Numbered from the stretch's first letter, positions 37,890 to 48,915 are shown. The stretch: 64,000 bases of DNA from Carnegiea gigantea (GCA_029747015.1 JAKOGI010000005.1:2814191-2878190), one strand, 5' to 3'. The notes: generated by a model from the sequence alone, not told the origin. Made by a program: numbers and translations.

Positions 37890-40314
37890 TGTTAAGTCAA
37901 AAATCATGCATTATTTTTATAATTATTTTGAGTATATTATATATATTATTTCGTTTAATTTGTTTTGTTTTATATATTTTTCAGGGTTAGGATTAATAAA
38001 ATAAAAATGAGAAGACAAGACGTCGAAGCTCCGATTTTACACGATTTGCTGAAAAGACGGTCCAATAAATAATTTATGGAAAATATTATTTTCATAATTA
38101 TTATATTGGGCTAGGGTTTCAAGAGTTGGATGAAGAATTAGAAGTCTTGAGGAAGAAGAAATCAAAGGAAAAGATAAAGGAAACCCTAATTTACTAAACC
38201 TAACCCCCCTCACTTCCATATAAACATCACCATCATCTCCTCCATGGGATATAAAACCCACGCCTAACCCTCACCTATCATCATCATCATCCCTCTCTAC
38301 AAGCACCTTACATCACCATCATCATTCACGCCTCATCTCAATAATCCGCCAAATCACCATCTTACCCGAACCCTCCATAATACCCACGCAGCCTCCCTTT
38401 CTCCTTCACCATATTCATCATCATCATCTCCATCATACTCCTCATCTATCTCATCATCACGGCTTCTCCTTCATACACCTCCACGGCTGCCTAATCTCCT
38501 CTATATACTTAATATCATCACCATCAGCTCAAGTCACGGCATCTTGCTCCCTTCCCATCCTCTCCACGGTGCTACTTGTCAAGTTTTTTTTTGTTTTTTG
38601 TTTTTTTTAATTTTGTTTACATAGCTTAAACTCTTTATATTATTAAACATGAAGTATTTGGGTGAAATTTGTAATTTTATTTTTAATATGAGTGAGTAAC
38701 TTCTTTTTACTTAGTATAATCTTCTTGAAGCCATACTAAATTAATTATTTTGAAACAGGTTTTATGTTTTAATGCCTAGTTGATTTATATTCATGATTCT
38801 TTAGCGATTGGCGTTATCGTTTATGAAATTTATGTTAAATCGATTAGAATGCATGCTAGTTGATTAAATACAATTTCGATTGATAGTTTAAAAGATTATA
38901 ATACGTAAAAGTTATAATCTTTTAGGCTTAGGTATCACCGTAATTAATCATGGATGGCTCAAACCCATTTCTTTTAATTAGGTAATCGATTTAGATCTTT
39001 GTTAAATCGATTTGCTAGTAAATTGGTTACAAAGTGTTAAATGATGTTTTTCTAATTCTTAATACTCTAGTTTGATTAAATTCTTGCGCTGGTGTGAGGG
39101 TTATCAAAATTAGTAGGGTTTATATTAGGGTTGGACCTAAGTAAACTAGAATCTAAGGAAAAACGGGGAAGAACCGCTGGTGGATATCTTCTATAGTTTA
39201 ACTCATGAATGAAATTAACTTGTGTGTTAATGATAAATATTAATTTGCATGGCGGATCGAGATTATACTAAGTATCCTTCATAAATTTGACAACTTTTGA
39301 TCATTATTTGTTGCTTAGAGTTAATTTGATTGGTTTTTTAATTTTTGTTCTATTTTTATTAGCTTCAATATAAATTCAATCGACCCCCCCAAGTATAGTC
39401 TTTTAGGAGTGTCTAGGTAATTTTAGATAGTTTATATTTTGATTTTCAGAGTGGTTATAATTTTAGATTAATTTATATTCAGTTTTAGTCTTTAATTACC
39501 AGTTTCTTGGAAATTAGACTAAAAATAGTTATTCTTATTCTTTTTCAATTTTTATAAGTTCCTAGGGTTTATAGAGTGTCCTAGTCTGCCCATATTTAAT
39601 TTCGTGATTTTTGGAAGTTATTTGATAATTTTTCAGGATTATTTTGTGAAAGTAATATGTGCAGGTTTTTAGGTGATTAATTCTGAAAATTTCGATTTTT
39701 AATTTTAATTTACGATTTTTAGGTGTTGTTAAGTCCAGAAAATTGTGTCCTAGAATTAGGGTCATTTTCTTGATTAATTTCGTATTTATATTTATGCTGA
39801 TTATTTTATTTCTAATTTTAGATTTATTATTCTGCTGAATATTCTGTGCTAATTTTCTGATCTGATTTTTCTGAAATAAAGTAGATGCAATTTAGAGCTT
39901 ATAACTCGTAGACCTGAAGTATAATGTTTTAGGTTACTGTTTGACATTTTTAATATTTATTTTCTATTTATTATTTGCTGTTTTGAATTTTACTTAGAAT
40001 TTCAGTTATTATTCTGATTTTATTTTTCTAAATTATTTAGGAAAGCTTTTTACTGTTTTGTTTCCAGAATATAATCCAAAATATTTAGGAGCATCATTGG
40101 TGTTTTTTCCAGATTTTTATTCGTTAGATTTTGGTTATTTTAGAATTATTAAGATTAGATTTAATAAATTGGATTAGTAAAATCATTTAGGATTAAGCTA
40201 GCCTTTTTAAAACAATCTTTTCTCGTGGATCGATCCCTACTTTCCTATGATATAAAAAGTGTTTTAATAACCGAAGTAATGGTAAAATTTGTAAGCTCCA
40301 CGACAAGCTTTACA
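37890..40314 (+). mobile_element. Solo LTR (2425 bp) inside P450 exon 1
   Basis: It begins TGTTAAG and ends CTTTACA (ends near-inverted, TG...CA) and is flanked by the perfect 5-bp duplication AGAGT (37885-37889, 40315-40319). Removing it with one AGAGT gives an exon 1 of the expected 283 nt. It contains TATAAAA at 38250-38256 and no primer site or coding domain. The 3' part has a GTGGATCGATCCCTAC stretch like those near the LTR ends of large Ty3/Gypsy elements. Lineage Tat/Athila is a guess. A full element must have inserted here and recombined to one LTR. Confidence 0.88.
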
Positions 40315-40845
40315 AGAGTCATGGAAGAAGCTGCTCATAGGCTTAGTCATGGCCTGAGCACGCAGGGAGGCTACATCTTTCAAATCCCCAAACAAGGGCC
40401 TGTAAGAAGTGCCAGGGATGCCCTGCTGTCTGAGCAGTTTTTCCAGCTTCTTTGGCCTCAGCCATATCCAGTTCACTACTTTAACTAAACCTGCAATTGC
40501 AAGTACACAGAGTAATGAAACCAACATGGAGTTTGCTGTTGCTGTTTCCATGTCTGGGTTTGCTCAGCTTATTTCCGAATTGTCCTTGTGTTTGTAGCTT
40601 ACAAGTTATAAATGGTGCACCCTTTTTTTTTCTTTTTTTCTTTATATCAATAATGAACATGACCACCCAATGGTCCCCTGTGCAGGTCAGACCCAATGGG
40701 ATTAGTGGCTGAGGGTGCACTATGACCATACTAGGTCCAACGGAGCCTATGACTGACAAGGTCCACAGTGGACTTGTTGAGTTCTCAGCATAATCTTGAC
40801 ACAAGGACATTTTGATATATTGAGATTTGACCAGGGGACCCCAAG

Positions 40846-41387
40846 CGTGGGTGATCAAAAACGGTTAACCAGAAATTCGATCAATGGAGATTCAGTTCAT
40901 CCGAAACTCAGTTTGTAAAAATTGTGAAATGAAAACTGAATCGACATTTTCCTTTAACCGATTTTTTCCGTTCAGCAAAAAATCTGATGAACGGGGTTTT
41001 CGATTTGGTTAACTGGCTTTTCGGTTTGATTACGGGTTACCATCAATATAAAATGTAAATTGAAAATTTACACTCCCTTTTTTATTTAATTTAACTATTT
41101 AAGACACGAATTATCTTGTAGTGGAAATATAAAATATCATAATATTCTATATTTAGTCTTATCTTTTTATAATTCTAAAATCTACGTTTGACTAATATAT
41201 AATTAGTATTTTTTTACAAAAATTGAAGTTTTAGTTTTGGTTAATCATGCAGGTTAACTGAAATTTAAACGACCGAAGCGAAACTGAAAATTTTTTTTAT
41301 TCAGGTAACCGAACCGAATTTTTAGAAGAATTGAACCGGTTATAGTTTTTCGATTTTGCGATTTCGTGTTTTTTTCCCTCACCCGTA
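40846..41387. mobile_element. MITE-like insertion rich in GGTTAACC motifs
   Basis: It is absent from the paralogous 5' flank near 4975-4990. It contains repeated CGGTTAACC/AACCGAACCG motifs and has ends GGGTGATCAAAAACG and CCCTCACCCG. Near-identical ACCCCAAG (40838-40845) and ACCCTAAG (41388-41395) flank it. The superfamily is uncertain (hAT-like by duplication length) and the ends are approximate. Confidence 0.5.
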
Positions 41388-41440
41388 ACCCTAAGAATGG
41401 GAGAAGCTCACAATGCTAATTGATTTTCAAGCTCTTATAT

Positions 41441-41620
41441 GATGTTTAGTTGATGTTTGGTTGAGTAATGTCATGCCATCAACTTTGTAATACAAGAGTG
41501 GCAAACCGATAATCATACAAGTTAGCTGTTATTTGCAATACTCTCTGACAACCAAACAATGCAAATACAATTACAAACTTATTTGTATTCAGTATTGTTT
41601 ATATTTAGTCAAACATCACC
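41441..41620. mobile_element. MITE-like insertion, 180 bp
   Basis: It starts GATGTTTAGTTGATG and ends AGTCAAACATCACC, so GGTGATGTTTGACT is the inverted end. It is absent from the paralogous flank near 5020. A clean duplication is not visible. Confidence 0.5.
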
Positions 41621-41988
41621 TTTGTATAAATGGTGCAACTATTAGGAAATAGAGAAAAGACGCAGGATGAAGAGGATGCAATGGTTGATAACTTGATTTT
41701 CTCTTCTTTCTAACATATGTTATTTTTCGCCCCTCAAAAGTTAGGATTAGGGTTCAAATTAAAAAAACTAATTTAGATATAATTTAAGCTCAAGTTTAAA
41801 TTTAACAACTCAAGTTAGCTAACCCCCACGAAATTCTTTCTTTTTCCTAATTATTGATGCACTCGAGATATTTCTAGGTATTTGTCAAAAATCCAAACCA
41901 AGACAAAACAGGCCCTTGTCCTTCGCCGAAGTTATTTCGAGGCAGTGAATGAATGACTTGTGAGGATTGGATACGTACCCATTATTAA

Positions 41989-42543
41989 GGCCACTCGCAG
42001 CAAAGCCTATACTATAAACTTGAGAGCATATATTCTCATAATACATATCAGTAAATAAATATCAAAAAATATAATATATGATAAACATACCTTAAAATAT
42101 ATATATATAAATAGAATGTAAAAGCACATACTCTCGGGTGTACCTAATAATTTGCCCACTCGCAGCCGTAGATACGTGAGATGATACGGTGGGGTCCGGT
42201 CTGACACTCGTTGTAATTTTTTCCTCCCAGCCAGCATGGCACGTGAGGCACACGCGGGGCAGCACGTCTACCTGTGTCTCCTCGCGGGCCACCTTTAATA
42301 TTTTTTAATATATTTTTTTGTTTTCTTTTTTTTGAGTGGGTAAATAATTTTTAAATGATTTAAAAAATAGGTTGTGTGTTATAATGTGGGTTCATCATAA
42401 ATATTTTTATTGGATGATTAAAATTGGAGCTCCATGGGTTGGATAAGTGATGGAATACAAGTTTCAAAAAATTAAAATTTTTACTGATGTGGTAAGGTAG
42501 AGTTCCAAAATCCGGAACTCCCAGTCTCCCACTGGGAATGCTC
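41989..42543. mobile_element. Harbinger/Tourist-like MITE, 555 bp
   Basis: It is flanked by TAA on both sides (41986-41988, 42544-42546), the 3-bp duplication typical of PIF/Harbinger. Ends GGCCACTCGCAG and (inverted) GAGCATTCCCAG agree at most positions. The empty site CCATTATTAAGTG is kept near 5442-5454 in the paralogue. A smaller MITE is nested in it. Confidence 0.65.
42001..42155. mobile_element. Mutator-like MITE, 155 bp, nested
   Basis: It is flanked by a perfect 10-bp duplication CCACTCGCAG (41991-42000, 42156-42165). The ends resemble those of the element at 37306-37463 (CAAAGCCTATA... and inverted GCAAATTATTAGGTACACC). Confidence 0.75.
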
Positions 42544-42549
42544 TAATAA

Positions 42550-42945
42550 GATTTCGTTTGGTCCTTAGAAAATTTGGTGGTAAGAAAAGTTGAAGGGAAA
42601 AAAATGCAAAGGGAAAAAAAGCTGGAAGAAAGTGAGTTTTTTTCTTTTGTTTGAATTGAGAAAAAACACAAGAATTTGGATGAAAAATTTGAATGTTGAT
42701 GAATTACTTGAATCATATTAATATTGTCTAAGTAATAGGAGGAGGTCGGGAATTCTTTTGAGAACTTTTTCAAACTTTCCTCACAATTTTATGAGGAAAA
42801 TTTTATCACTTGTTTCTAACAATTTTTCCACCTAATTTTCCTCCATATTTTTTTCTTTGTGATTTTGTCTAAATTAAACACAAAAAAAAAGTTACTTACC
42901 TAATTTTTTTCTTTCTACCAAATTTTTTAAAGTCTAAATAGAGCT
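42550..42945. mobile_element. Second Harbinger-like MITE, 396 bp
   Basis: It has inverted ends of about 28 bp, GATTTCGTTTGGTCCTTAG... and, inverted, GCTCTATTTAGACTTTAAA..., both followed by an AAATTTGG motif. TAA lies directly before (42547-42549) and after (42946-42948). It abuts the previous MITE at the same ancestral TAA. Confidence 0.6.
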
Positions 42946-42948
42946 TAA

Positions 42949-44012
42949 GTGTCTTAGATATTTAAAAAACCATGACTAGCAAACATCAACATGCAGTCTG
43001 CACCTTCTGCTCTAGATTGGTATGTGCCGGAAGAAGAGAACGTCAATACGTTAACTTAACTCTCTCTACTTGCCTCCTTTTTAGCATAAAGTTTACCAAA
43101 TGGCTGCTAATTTTGTCAAGAACAAAATCAGACATTAGGCCACATAAAAGCCCTCATTCAAATGTCCAAGCAAATAGTCGAAAAACTATCTTAAAAAACG
43201 TGACAGTCCTAAGCGCAAAGTAGGCCACATTCTGTGGCCCAGCCCACGAACTCTGTTGAGCTTGATACTTGGATGCTCAAAGTTTCAATCGCAAAAATTA
43301 ATTTTGTGGATATAATGATCAAAGACGGACTTAAGTGCATAACATTTGGGCCAATCAAATGAAAGCCACACATGACAAAGCAATTGCAAAGCAAAAATTC
43401 ACCGGGATGTGCTATAAATGGCAATTTCTTATGTGCTTCTAGGAGCACGGCAATTTCTTATGTGCTCTCGGAAGCACATGTCCTCATTGTCCACATATAT
43501 ATATATTTTACGCATGTATCTGTCATATATTAATTTTTTAATATATATTTGATGATGTGGCTCGTGGGAGTATATACTCCCAGGAGTATGATATATATAT
43601 TGCAAGAGCACAGGCTTTTATTGCACACGTGTATATATTTTTCACACGTGTCTTTGTTATATATTAATTTTTTAATATATATTTGCTCACGTGTGACTCT
43701 TGAGAGTATGTGCTCATATGAGGATGACATGTATATTGACTATAAACCAACAAGCACCTTTTGGGCTACTACCAAAATGAGTTCAGCCTTATTATAAATA
43801 AGTTGGGTTGAACTGGAATTGGGACACAAACCTAACAAAGATAGAATTTTTTTTCTTATTACTGATTTTGTCATTTCTAAGTTCAACCAAATACTGGACA
43901 TTAAGAATAAAACGCCATCTTCACACCTGCCAGTTTCATATCTGAATCCATTCTAGCTAGTACACAACTTTGTTTAATCAAATGGCTTGGTAGTTGTTAA
44001 TACTATGCATTT
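42949..44012. other. Distal flank of the P450 unit
   Basis: 43430-43740 is AT-rich with repeated ATTAATTTTTTAATATAT blocks and AGCACATG/ACACGTG motifs, probably collapsed MITEs. 43850-44012 matches 6200-6400, the region just 3' of the exon 5 orphan at 6408-6836. No gene is seen. Confidence 0.5.
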
Positions 44013-44410
44013 TCACATATGACAAATAAAATAGGTGGTAGTCTGCATATTTTTCATCTGAGCCTGTGCAAAATGATCTGAGCGCCATGCTGGGGCCAGA
44101 GTGAAAACTGTTATGGGTGAATGAACATAGGATGGTGAAAGTTCCCAAGAACAGCGTTGTAGAATCATGGACAATGCTATTTTACCTTTGATCATGACAA
44201 ATTTCTCCCCTATGCATATTCTCAGTCCCCAACTGAAAGGAAGGCAGGCATTGCTGTCATTCATCGCCTTGGATATCCCATCAGAAAACCTATCTGGCCT
44301 GAATTCTTCCCAGTCTTTGCCCCATTATTCTTTGTCCCGGTGAGCATAGATTAGCTGGAGATTAAGCAATGAACCCGCCGGAAGTGAAAGCTCTTCTAGT
44401 TTTGTGTCCT
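44013..44410 (-). pseudogene. CYP72A exon 5 orphan, 5' end replaced
   Basis: From the C terminus back to KDTKLEELSLPAG it reads as exon 5. It has a CCATTATTC context stop/frameshift near 44325, and the haem region FSWGLRICIG keeps its Cys. The first third of the exon, including ExxR, is missing. At about 44411 the sequence switches to F-box-gene sequence in the same frame and orientation. It is the counterpart of the relic at 6408-6836, which still has the normal exon start. Confidence 0.75.
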
Positions 44411-44600
44411 TGTGCATTACCCATATGCTGATGCGCGAGGGAGAAGCATCTAAGATACCTAGCAAATCACTCACAAGGAAGCCAAACCAGGCATTTACTC
44501 CTCCAGTGTCGTCCTCAAGACTACTATGCAGTTGCACAAAGCTGAATGTCTCGGTCCCCAAGTCAAATGAAGCAACATGGGTGCTGGGGAAAAGAAGAGA
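44411..44600 (-). pseudogene. F-box gene FBA-domain fragment fused to P450 exon 5
   Basis: The minus strand encodes an FBA-type stretch (HVASFDLGTETFSF..., then LLGILDASPSRISIWVM) that aligns with the equivalent parts of the genes at 45054 and 49085 (NLGTEKFNF, GVLDVTSQRLNIRVM). It runs straight into P450 exon 5 at VMHKDTKL. No F-box domain is attached. It lies in inverted orientation about 450 bp from the intact F-box gene. Confidence 0.75.
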
Positions 44601-44955
44601 TCATGTAGACACCGTCAACAATGACACACGTACCATTGCCTGAATTGAACCGGTCAGAATTCTATCGGTCCATATTTTCCACTTGCTTAGTACTTTATCA
44701 GATTTCCAGATGTCTTGGCCTCTTGTACGTATATCTTCCTATATATAATATGTATAGTTATTTTTCAAAAAAAGAAGTTTATATATGAAGTCATAAGTCA
44801 TGAGGAAGACAGATTTCTATATAGGATTTTTTTAGTTGTTTTTTTGGTGTGGGGCCGGGGTGGAGAGGACAACTAATTAATTGGTAATTTGGTAGAACTA
44901 TATAAGGTCATAGATTTTTTCCCCCCTTAAAAGATAAAATTATATTGGGTAGTGG

Positions 44956-44967
44956 GACTATATATAC
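44956..44967 (+). promoter_or_regulatory. Possible TATA box of the F-box gene
   Basis: ACTATATATACG lies about 90 bases before the ATG at 45054. A second candidate, TATATAAG, lies near 44899. This rests on motif and spacing only. Confidence 0.3.
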
Positions 44968-45053
44968 GAACATATACATTGAAGAGGCCTTCAAAACTCC
45001 TTAAAAACATAAGCAGCTCCTAAACCCTAGCTTGTGACTCGGTGATTCTGTCT

Positions 45054-46259
45054 ATGGAGAAACAGGGACGTCCGTTCTGTGTGTCCGTACCCATACTTGA
45101 TAGATTGCTTTTGGCAATGGGGATTATCACCAAAGCCCAAAAGCGAAAACAAGATTTTGGTACGGACTTAATGACCGAGATCCTCGGAAGACTTCCTGTG
45201 AAAACCCTCCTAAGATTCAGATGCATTTGTAAATCATGGCGTGCCATCATTGATGAGCCTGGGTTTACTTTCGTACATCTAACCCTTTTCAACAAGAATC
45301 ACGATGCGACACGCCTTTTGGCAATGGAGACTAAAGGGACTGATTCCACACTTAATGTTGTACACATGAATAATCCTAGAAAGCCCAGCGAGGCAATAGT
45401 AAGCTTGAATGGGAGTGGGACTCCCTATGTAACCGTCATGGGATCTGCCAATGGTTTGCTGTTGATGGGGACTAAGAGTTGGGAGATAGCTTTGGTGAAC
45501 CCCTCGACAAAGAGGGCCTTGGATCTCCCAAGAGCTCCGATTGCTCCTCTTATCAACAAGTTCAATGCTGCTGTGGGGTTCGACCCTTTGAGTAATGATG
45601 TTAAAGTGGTGGTAATTCCTGCCACTCTCAAAGCATCTTACTACAAAGTTGAAGCTATGGCCATCTACACATTGACTATGCGCTCTTGGAGGTACATGAG
45701 CGTGATCAATAACAACAATTCATTGCGCTCATGGTACCTCAAGGGCCATAGGCCCCTCTTCTCAGGAGGGGCCTTGCACTGGCTAGCTCGTGATGCCAAC
45801 AATGAAGATGACCATTGCCCTACCCATGTAGCCATATTCAACTTGGGGACCGAGAAGTTCAACTTTATTAGACTTCCTAATGGTGATAAGGTCACAGAAG
45901 ATAAGGTTCGGTTTCCCTTGCTTATCGGTGAATCGATGGGAGTGCTGGATGTTACTTCTCAGAGACTAAACATAAGGGTGATGCGGAAGCATGGAAAGCA
46001 CTTGCTGTGGATCAAATGGTTTCGAAGCAACATACCGATAAACACGTACAACCGATTCAGGAGCTGGTGTGACTCTGAGTTGCTGTTGGTTGAGAATTTC
46101 GGCAAACTCTTGATCAAAGATGACAGTGTAAGATCCTATGACTTTGAGGCTCGTCGCTTCGAACAGCTAACGGCGTATAATGCTGAGAAATACATCGGTC
46201 ATCACGTTGAGAGCTTGGCATTCCACAAAGGATGGCCCTTGCCTAATGACCATATTTAG
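45054..46259 (+). CDS. F-box protein with FBA-type C-terminal domain, intact
   Basis: A single exon of 401 residues. The F-box is at about residues 37-77 (DLMTEILGRLPVKTLLRFRC, then CKSWRAIID). It is followed by a beta-rich F-box-associated region with the usual landmarks: LVNPSTKRALDLP, VGFDPLSNDVKVVVI, IYTLTMRSWR, GGALHWLA, FNLGTEKFNF and ESMGVLD. Such proteins join SKP1 and cullin in SCF ubiquitin ligases and choose substrates through the C-terminal part; the target is unknown. The first in-frame ATG is used. A second ATG at 45117 would also keep the F-box. Length and structure match the CPR30/At3g06240-like family. It is the only uninterrupted member of the four in this window. Confidence 0.88.
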   Translation: MEKQGRPFCVSVPILDRLLLAMGIITKAQKRKQDFGTDLMTEILGRLPVKTLLRFRCICKSWRAIIDEPGFTFVHLTLFNKNHDATRLLAMETKGTDSTLNVVHMNNPRKPSEAIVSLNGSGTPYVTVMGSANGLLLMGTKSWEIALVNPSTKRALDLPRAPIAPLINKFNAAVGFDPLSNDVKVVVIPATLKASYYKVEAMAIYTLTMRSWRYMSVINNNNSLRSWYLKGHRPLFSGGALHWLARDANNEDDHCPTHVAIFNLGTEKFNFIRLPNGDKVTEDKVRFPLLIGESMGVLDVTSQRLNIRVMRKHGKHLLWIKWFRSNIPINTYNRFRSWCDSELLLVENFGKLLIKDDSVRSYDFEARRFEQLTAYNAEKYIGHHVESLAFHKGWPLPNDHI

Positions 46260-47668
46260 AACACTCATGAATTTTTTTGTCATTAATATTGTTCTTATGC
46301 AAGTTCATTTGAAGCGTTGTTTACATATTTTTCTTTGGAATATACTATCTTTATTAAAAAAGCTTCCGAAAAAAAAGAGAGGACATTATAGAGATGACTA
46401 CAAGGTAGATATCTATTGCTTTCCCAATAATATTGCAATTGTATTTCTATAAGATCTTAGATATTTAAAAAAAAAAGGGCTTGAAGCGGCCCAAACACCA
46501 AGCCATTCATTCTATTTACACCCAAAATTTAATATTCCAATTTCACACAAATTGGACGATTCTAATTAAGGATAAAATTATTTGGTGTAATTTCATCGTT
46601 ATAGTTTTTCTGTAGTCCAAATATAATTCCTCGTAGTCTAATTAAGTGCCCAAGGTAAATATTGCTTAATTGATCATATTTCTTCACTACATAATTTTAA
46701 AAAGGTATGTAATTTGGGAATGGTTAAGGCTCAACAATAGGCTTACCCCCCCCCCCAAAAAAAACCTCCTATCTTTGTAGGGGTAGAGATATATACTACA
46801 CTGAAGTGGTGAAAATTTCATCCCAAAAAAAATACGATGAAAATTTGTTTTACCTTCGTATCTTATATATACAATAGCAATAGCAATAACAATAACTCCG
46901 AGTATGGGTCCCACTTTTTAGTGGAGTCTGGGGGAATTTAGATGTAGGCAGTCATACCCCTATGCACATTACTACTTATAGAGAGATCGTTTTTAATAGA
47001 CCCACATAAAAAGTTTTTAGAACATGGTGCTTTAGAAATTGAAAAATTGATACTTCGTATCTTATATATATGGGTTTTAATTAGTGTTTTTTGGGTAAAA
47101 GAATTAGTTTTATTTTATTTATTCTATTAATATAAATTGACTATAGAGAGTTTATTTGCTACTCTTACAAGTTCAAACCCTTGTGAATAGCTACTGTATC
47201 CACATCCATCTCCGATTCTCCCCCTTAGCTAAATTCTATATATCCTCTGTTAGTTATAACTTATTTTTGAATTTTTTTAAAAAAATATTATGAGATATTA
47301 AGATATAAGATTGCTGTGATCTTTGCAAAATCCCCTAACCCAAGTGTGAATTGTGACTCCGACCCACTTCAGTCTTCTTCAACGCCGCAAGTGTGTGTGA
47401 GAGAGAGAGAGACAGAAAGAGTTCTTTTGTTGGGGGGAGGGGGATAAGGATGAATTCATTGATTGAAAGATCATGTCGCTCAACACTAGTAAGTTAGTTT
47501 TAAACCAAATGAATCTCCCATTTTTTACCTTACTTCCTTCAAAAATACCCCAAAAAAAAAAGGAAATCAAATAAATCGTTGAATAAAATTAGATAAGAAA
47601 AAGAGCGCCCCATTGTTCAACCATTTGTTTAATTATTTTTTTGAATTAAATAAAGGAATATATATCTC

Positions 47669-47715
<47 letters not shown>

Positions 47716-47844
47716 GATATATATATATATATATAGAATTTTTTAACAAGGGTAAATAAAACCATAAGGATGTTAAGCGCCTCTTCTCACAAGAGTACGC
47801 CTAACTACATCACCTACTAAAATAGCCTTAAGAGGAGGAGAAAA
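46260..47844. other. AT-rich intergenic DNA
   Basis: It contains a CT/GA-rich tract near 47390-47450 and a long (AT)n run at about 47671-47735. There is no supportable gene. Confidence 0.55.
47671..47735. repeat. (AT)n microsatellite
   Basis: A long AT dinucleotide run with a short interruption near 47711. Confidence 0.9.
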
Positions 47845-48690
47845 ACAAATATCTGAAGAGAATGACGCAGTAACTAAGTATCCAAATTTGGAAAGTCAAT
47901 CCGCTGTCATATTTGCTTCCCTGAAAACGTGGTTGATAAATAAACAGATACCTTGAGAATGCCATATATGTATGTCTTCGATATTATTCGATATTGTCTA
48001 AGGAACTTGAATCTTTCCTTGCAGTGCTTGAATCACTGTCCTGTTATCACCTTCAATGACTATACACTTGAACCTGACCTAAATTACTAATTGTAGTCCG
48101 TCACGTAATGCTCTTGTTTCTGCAACTAAAATAGATATATCACCATAGTAGCTTGCTCCTACCTTCACAAGTTTGCCCGTCCAATTCCGGATGATGAAAC
48201 CTCCTACTGTTGATGAGTTGACGAGGGATCCATCAAAATTGAGTTTGATAAATCCCGATGATGGGGGATGCCACCTCACTACATGAATTGAGGGGGTAGG
48301 GAAAAAAGAAGGTCCCCTAGAATAATGATCAACCGACATACAAGTTCGAATTCTCCATTCTATATTGACTTTTTTTGCTCAAACTAAACATGCAACATGA
48401 TTGAAAATTTTATTATTGAAAACTGTTGCATTCCTAGATTTCCAAATACTCCATAAGATAAATGAAAGTTTTTGTTCTACTTTTGGGTTATGAGACGAAT
48501 ATATGTTGTTTAAAAAATCCGAAGGATCATGGCATCCTGAAGGAGAAAAGATAGATGGTAGCCAACCATGTTTTACTGCTAGGTCCCAACTTTTTTAACT
48601 ATTTAGCAATCTTTGAAAAGATGTTCTATAAACTCAATATCACATAGGCAGAGGGGGGCAAGATGGGTTGAGATTAAGTCCCCTTTTAAG
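47845..48690 (-). pseudogene. LINE-type retrotransposon relic (zf-RVT and RNase H end)
   Basis: The minus strand reads, in order, a zinc-binding tail of a non-LTR reverse transcriptase ([15 protein letters not shown] near 48640-48600), a degraded linker (ILWSIWKSRNATVF-like near 48440), and a plant LINE RNase H. The RNase H includes FIKLNFDGS, AETRALRDGL (48079-48339) and, after stops, FREANMTAD near 47900. Stops interrupt it at about 48078 and elsewhere. The RT core is missing; the 5' side ends in the microsatellite at 48703-48958. Confidence 0.7.
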
Positions 48691-48701
48691 AAAAGTATCT
48701 C

Positions 48702-48702
<1 letters not shown>

Positions 48703-48763
<61 letters not shown>

Positions 48764-48915
48764 GTATGTATATATATGTATATGTATATGTATATATATA
48801 TATACATATATGTATATATATGTACATATATGTATATATATGTACATATATGTATATATATATACATATATATATATATATGTATATATATATACATATA
48901 TATATACATATATAT

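Larger units (their letters stand above)
30015..40551 (-). pseudogene. CYP72A pseudogene broken by two retrotransposons
   Basis: Exons, in transcription order: exon 1 split into 40320-40551 plus 37839-37889, then 36657-36874, 36319-36563, 35555-35954, 30015-30443. With the solo LTR and one target-site copy excluded, exon 1 is exactly 283 nt, and the other exons match the intact genes in length. It is the closest copy of the gene at 1346-4682 (exon 4 is almost identical). Lesions: a solo LTR in exon 1, a 4.7-kb Copia in intron 4, and TAA at 30291-30293 in exon 5 where the intact gene has a Glu codon. The exon 1 donor is GTTTGT instead of GTATGT. Motifs AGQETTS, ExxR and the haem region are otherwise recognisable. 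It is not expected to make a P450. Confidence 0.9.

Noticed and set aside
37890..40314. A coding DNA transposon or LINE inserted in exon 1
   Set aside because: TG...CA ends, a 5-bp duplication, a TATA box and no coding frame or poly-A tail fit a solo LTR better.
1346..44410. A biosynthetic gene cluster
   Set aside because: The only enzyme family present is CYP72A. There is no terpene synthase, methyltransferase, glycosyltransferase or other tailoring gene, so this is a tandem family array.
45020..45295. 91-codon frame antisense to the F-box
   Set aside because: It is a shadow of the real gene, and a similar antisense frame appears opposite the F-boxes at 49057 and 58861.
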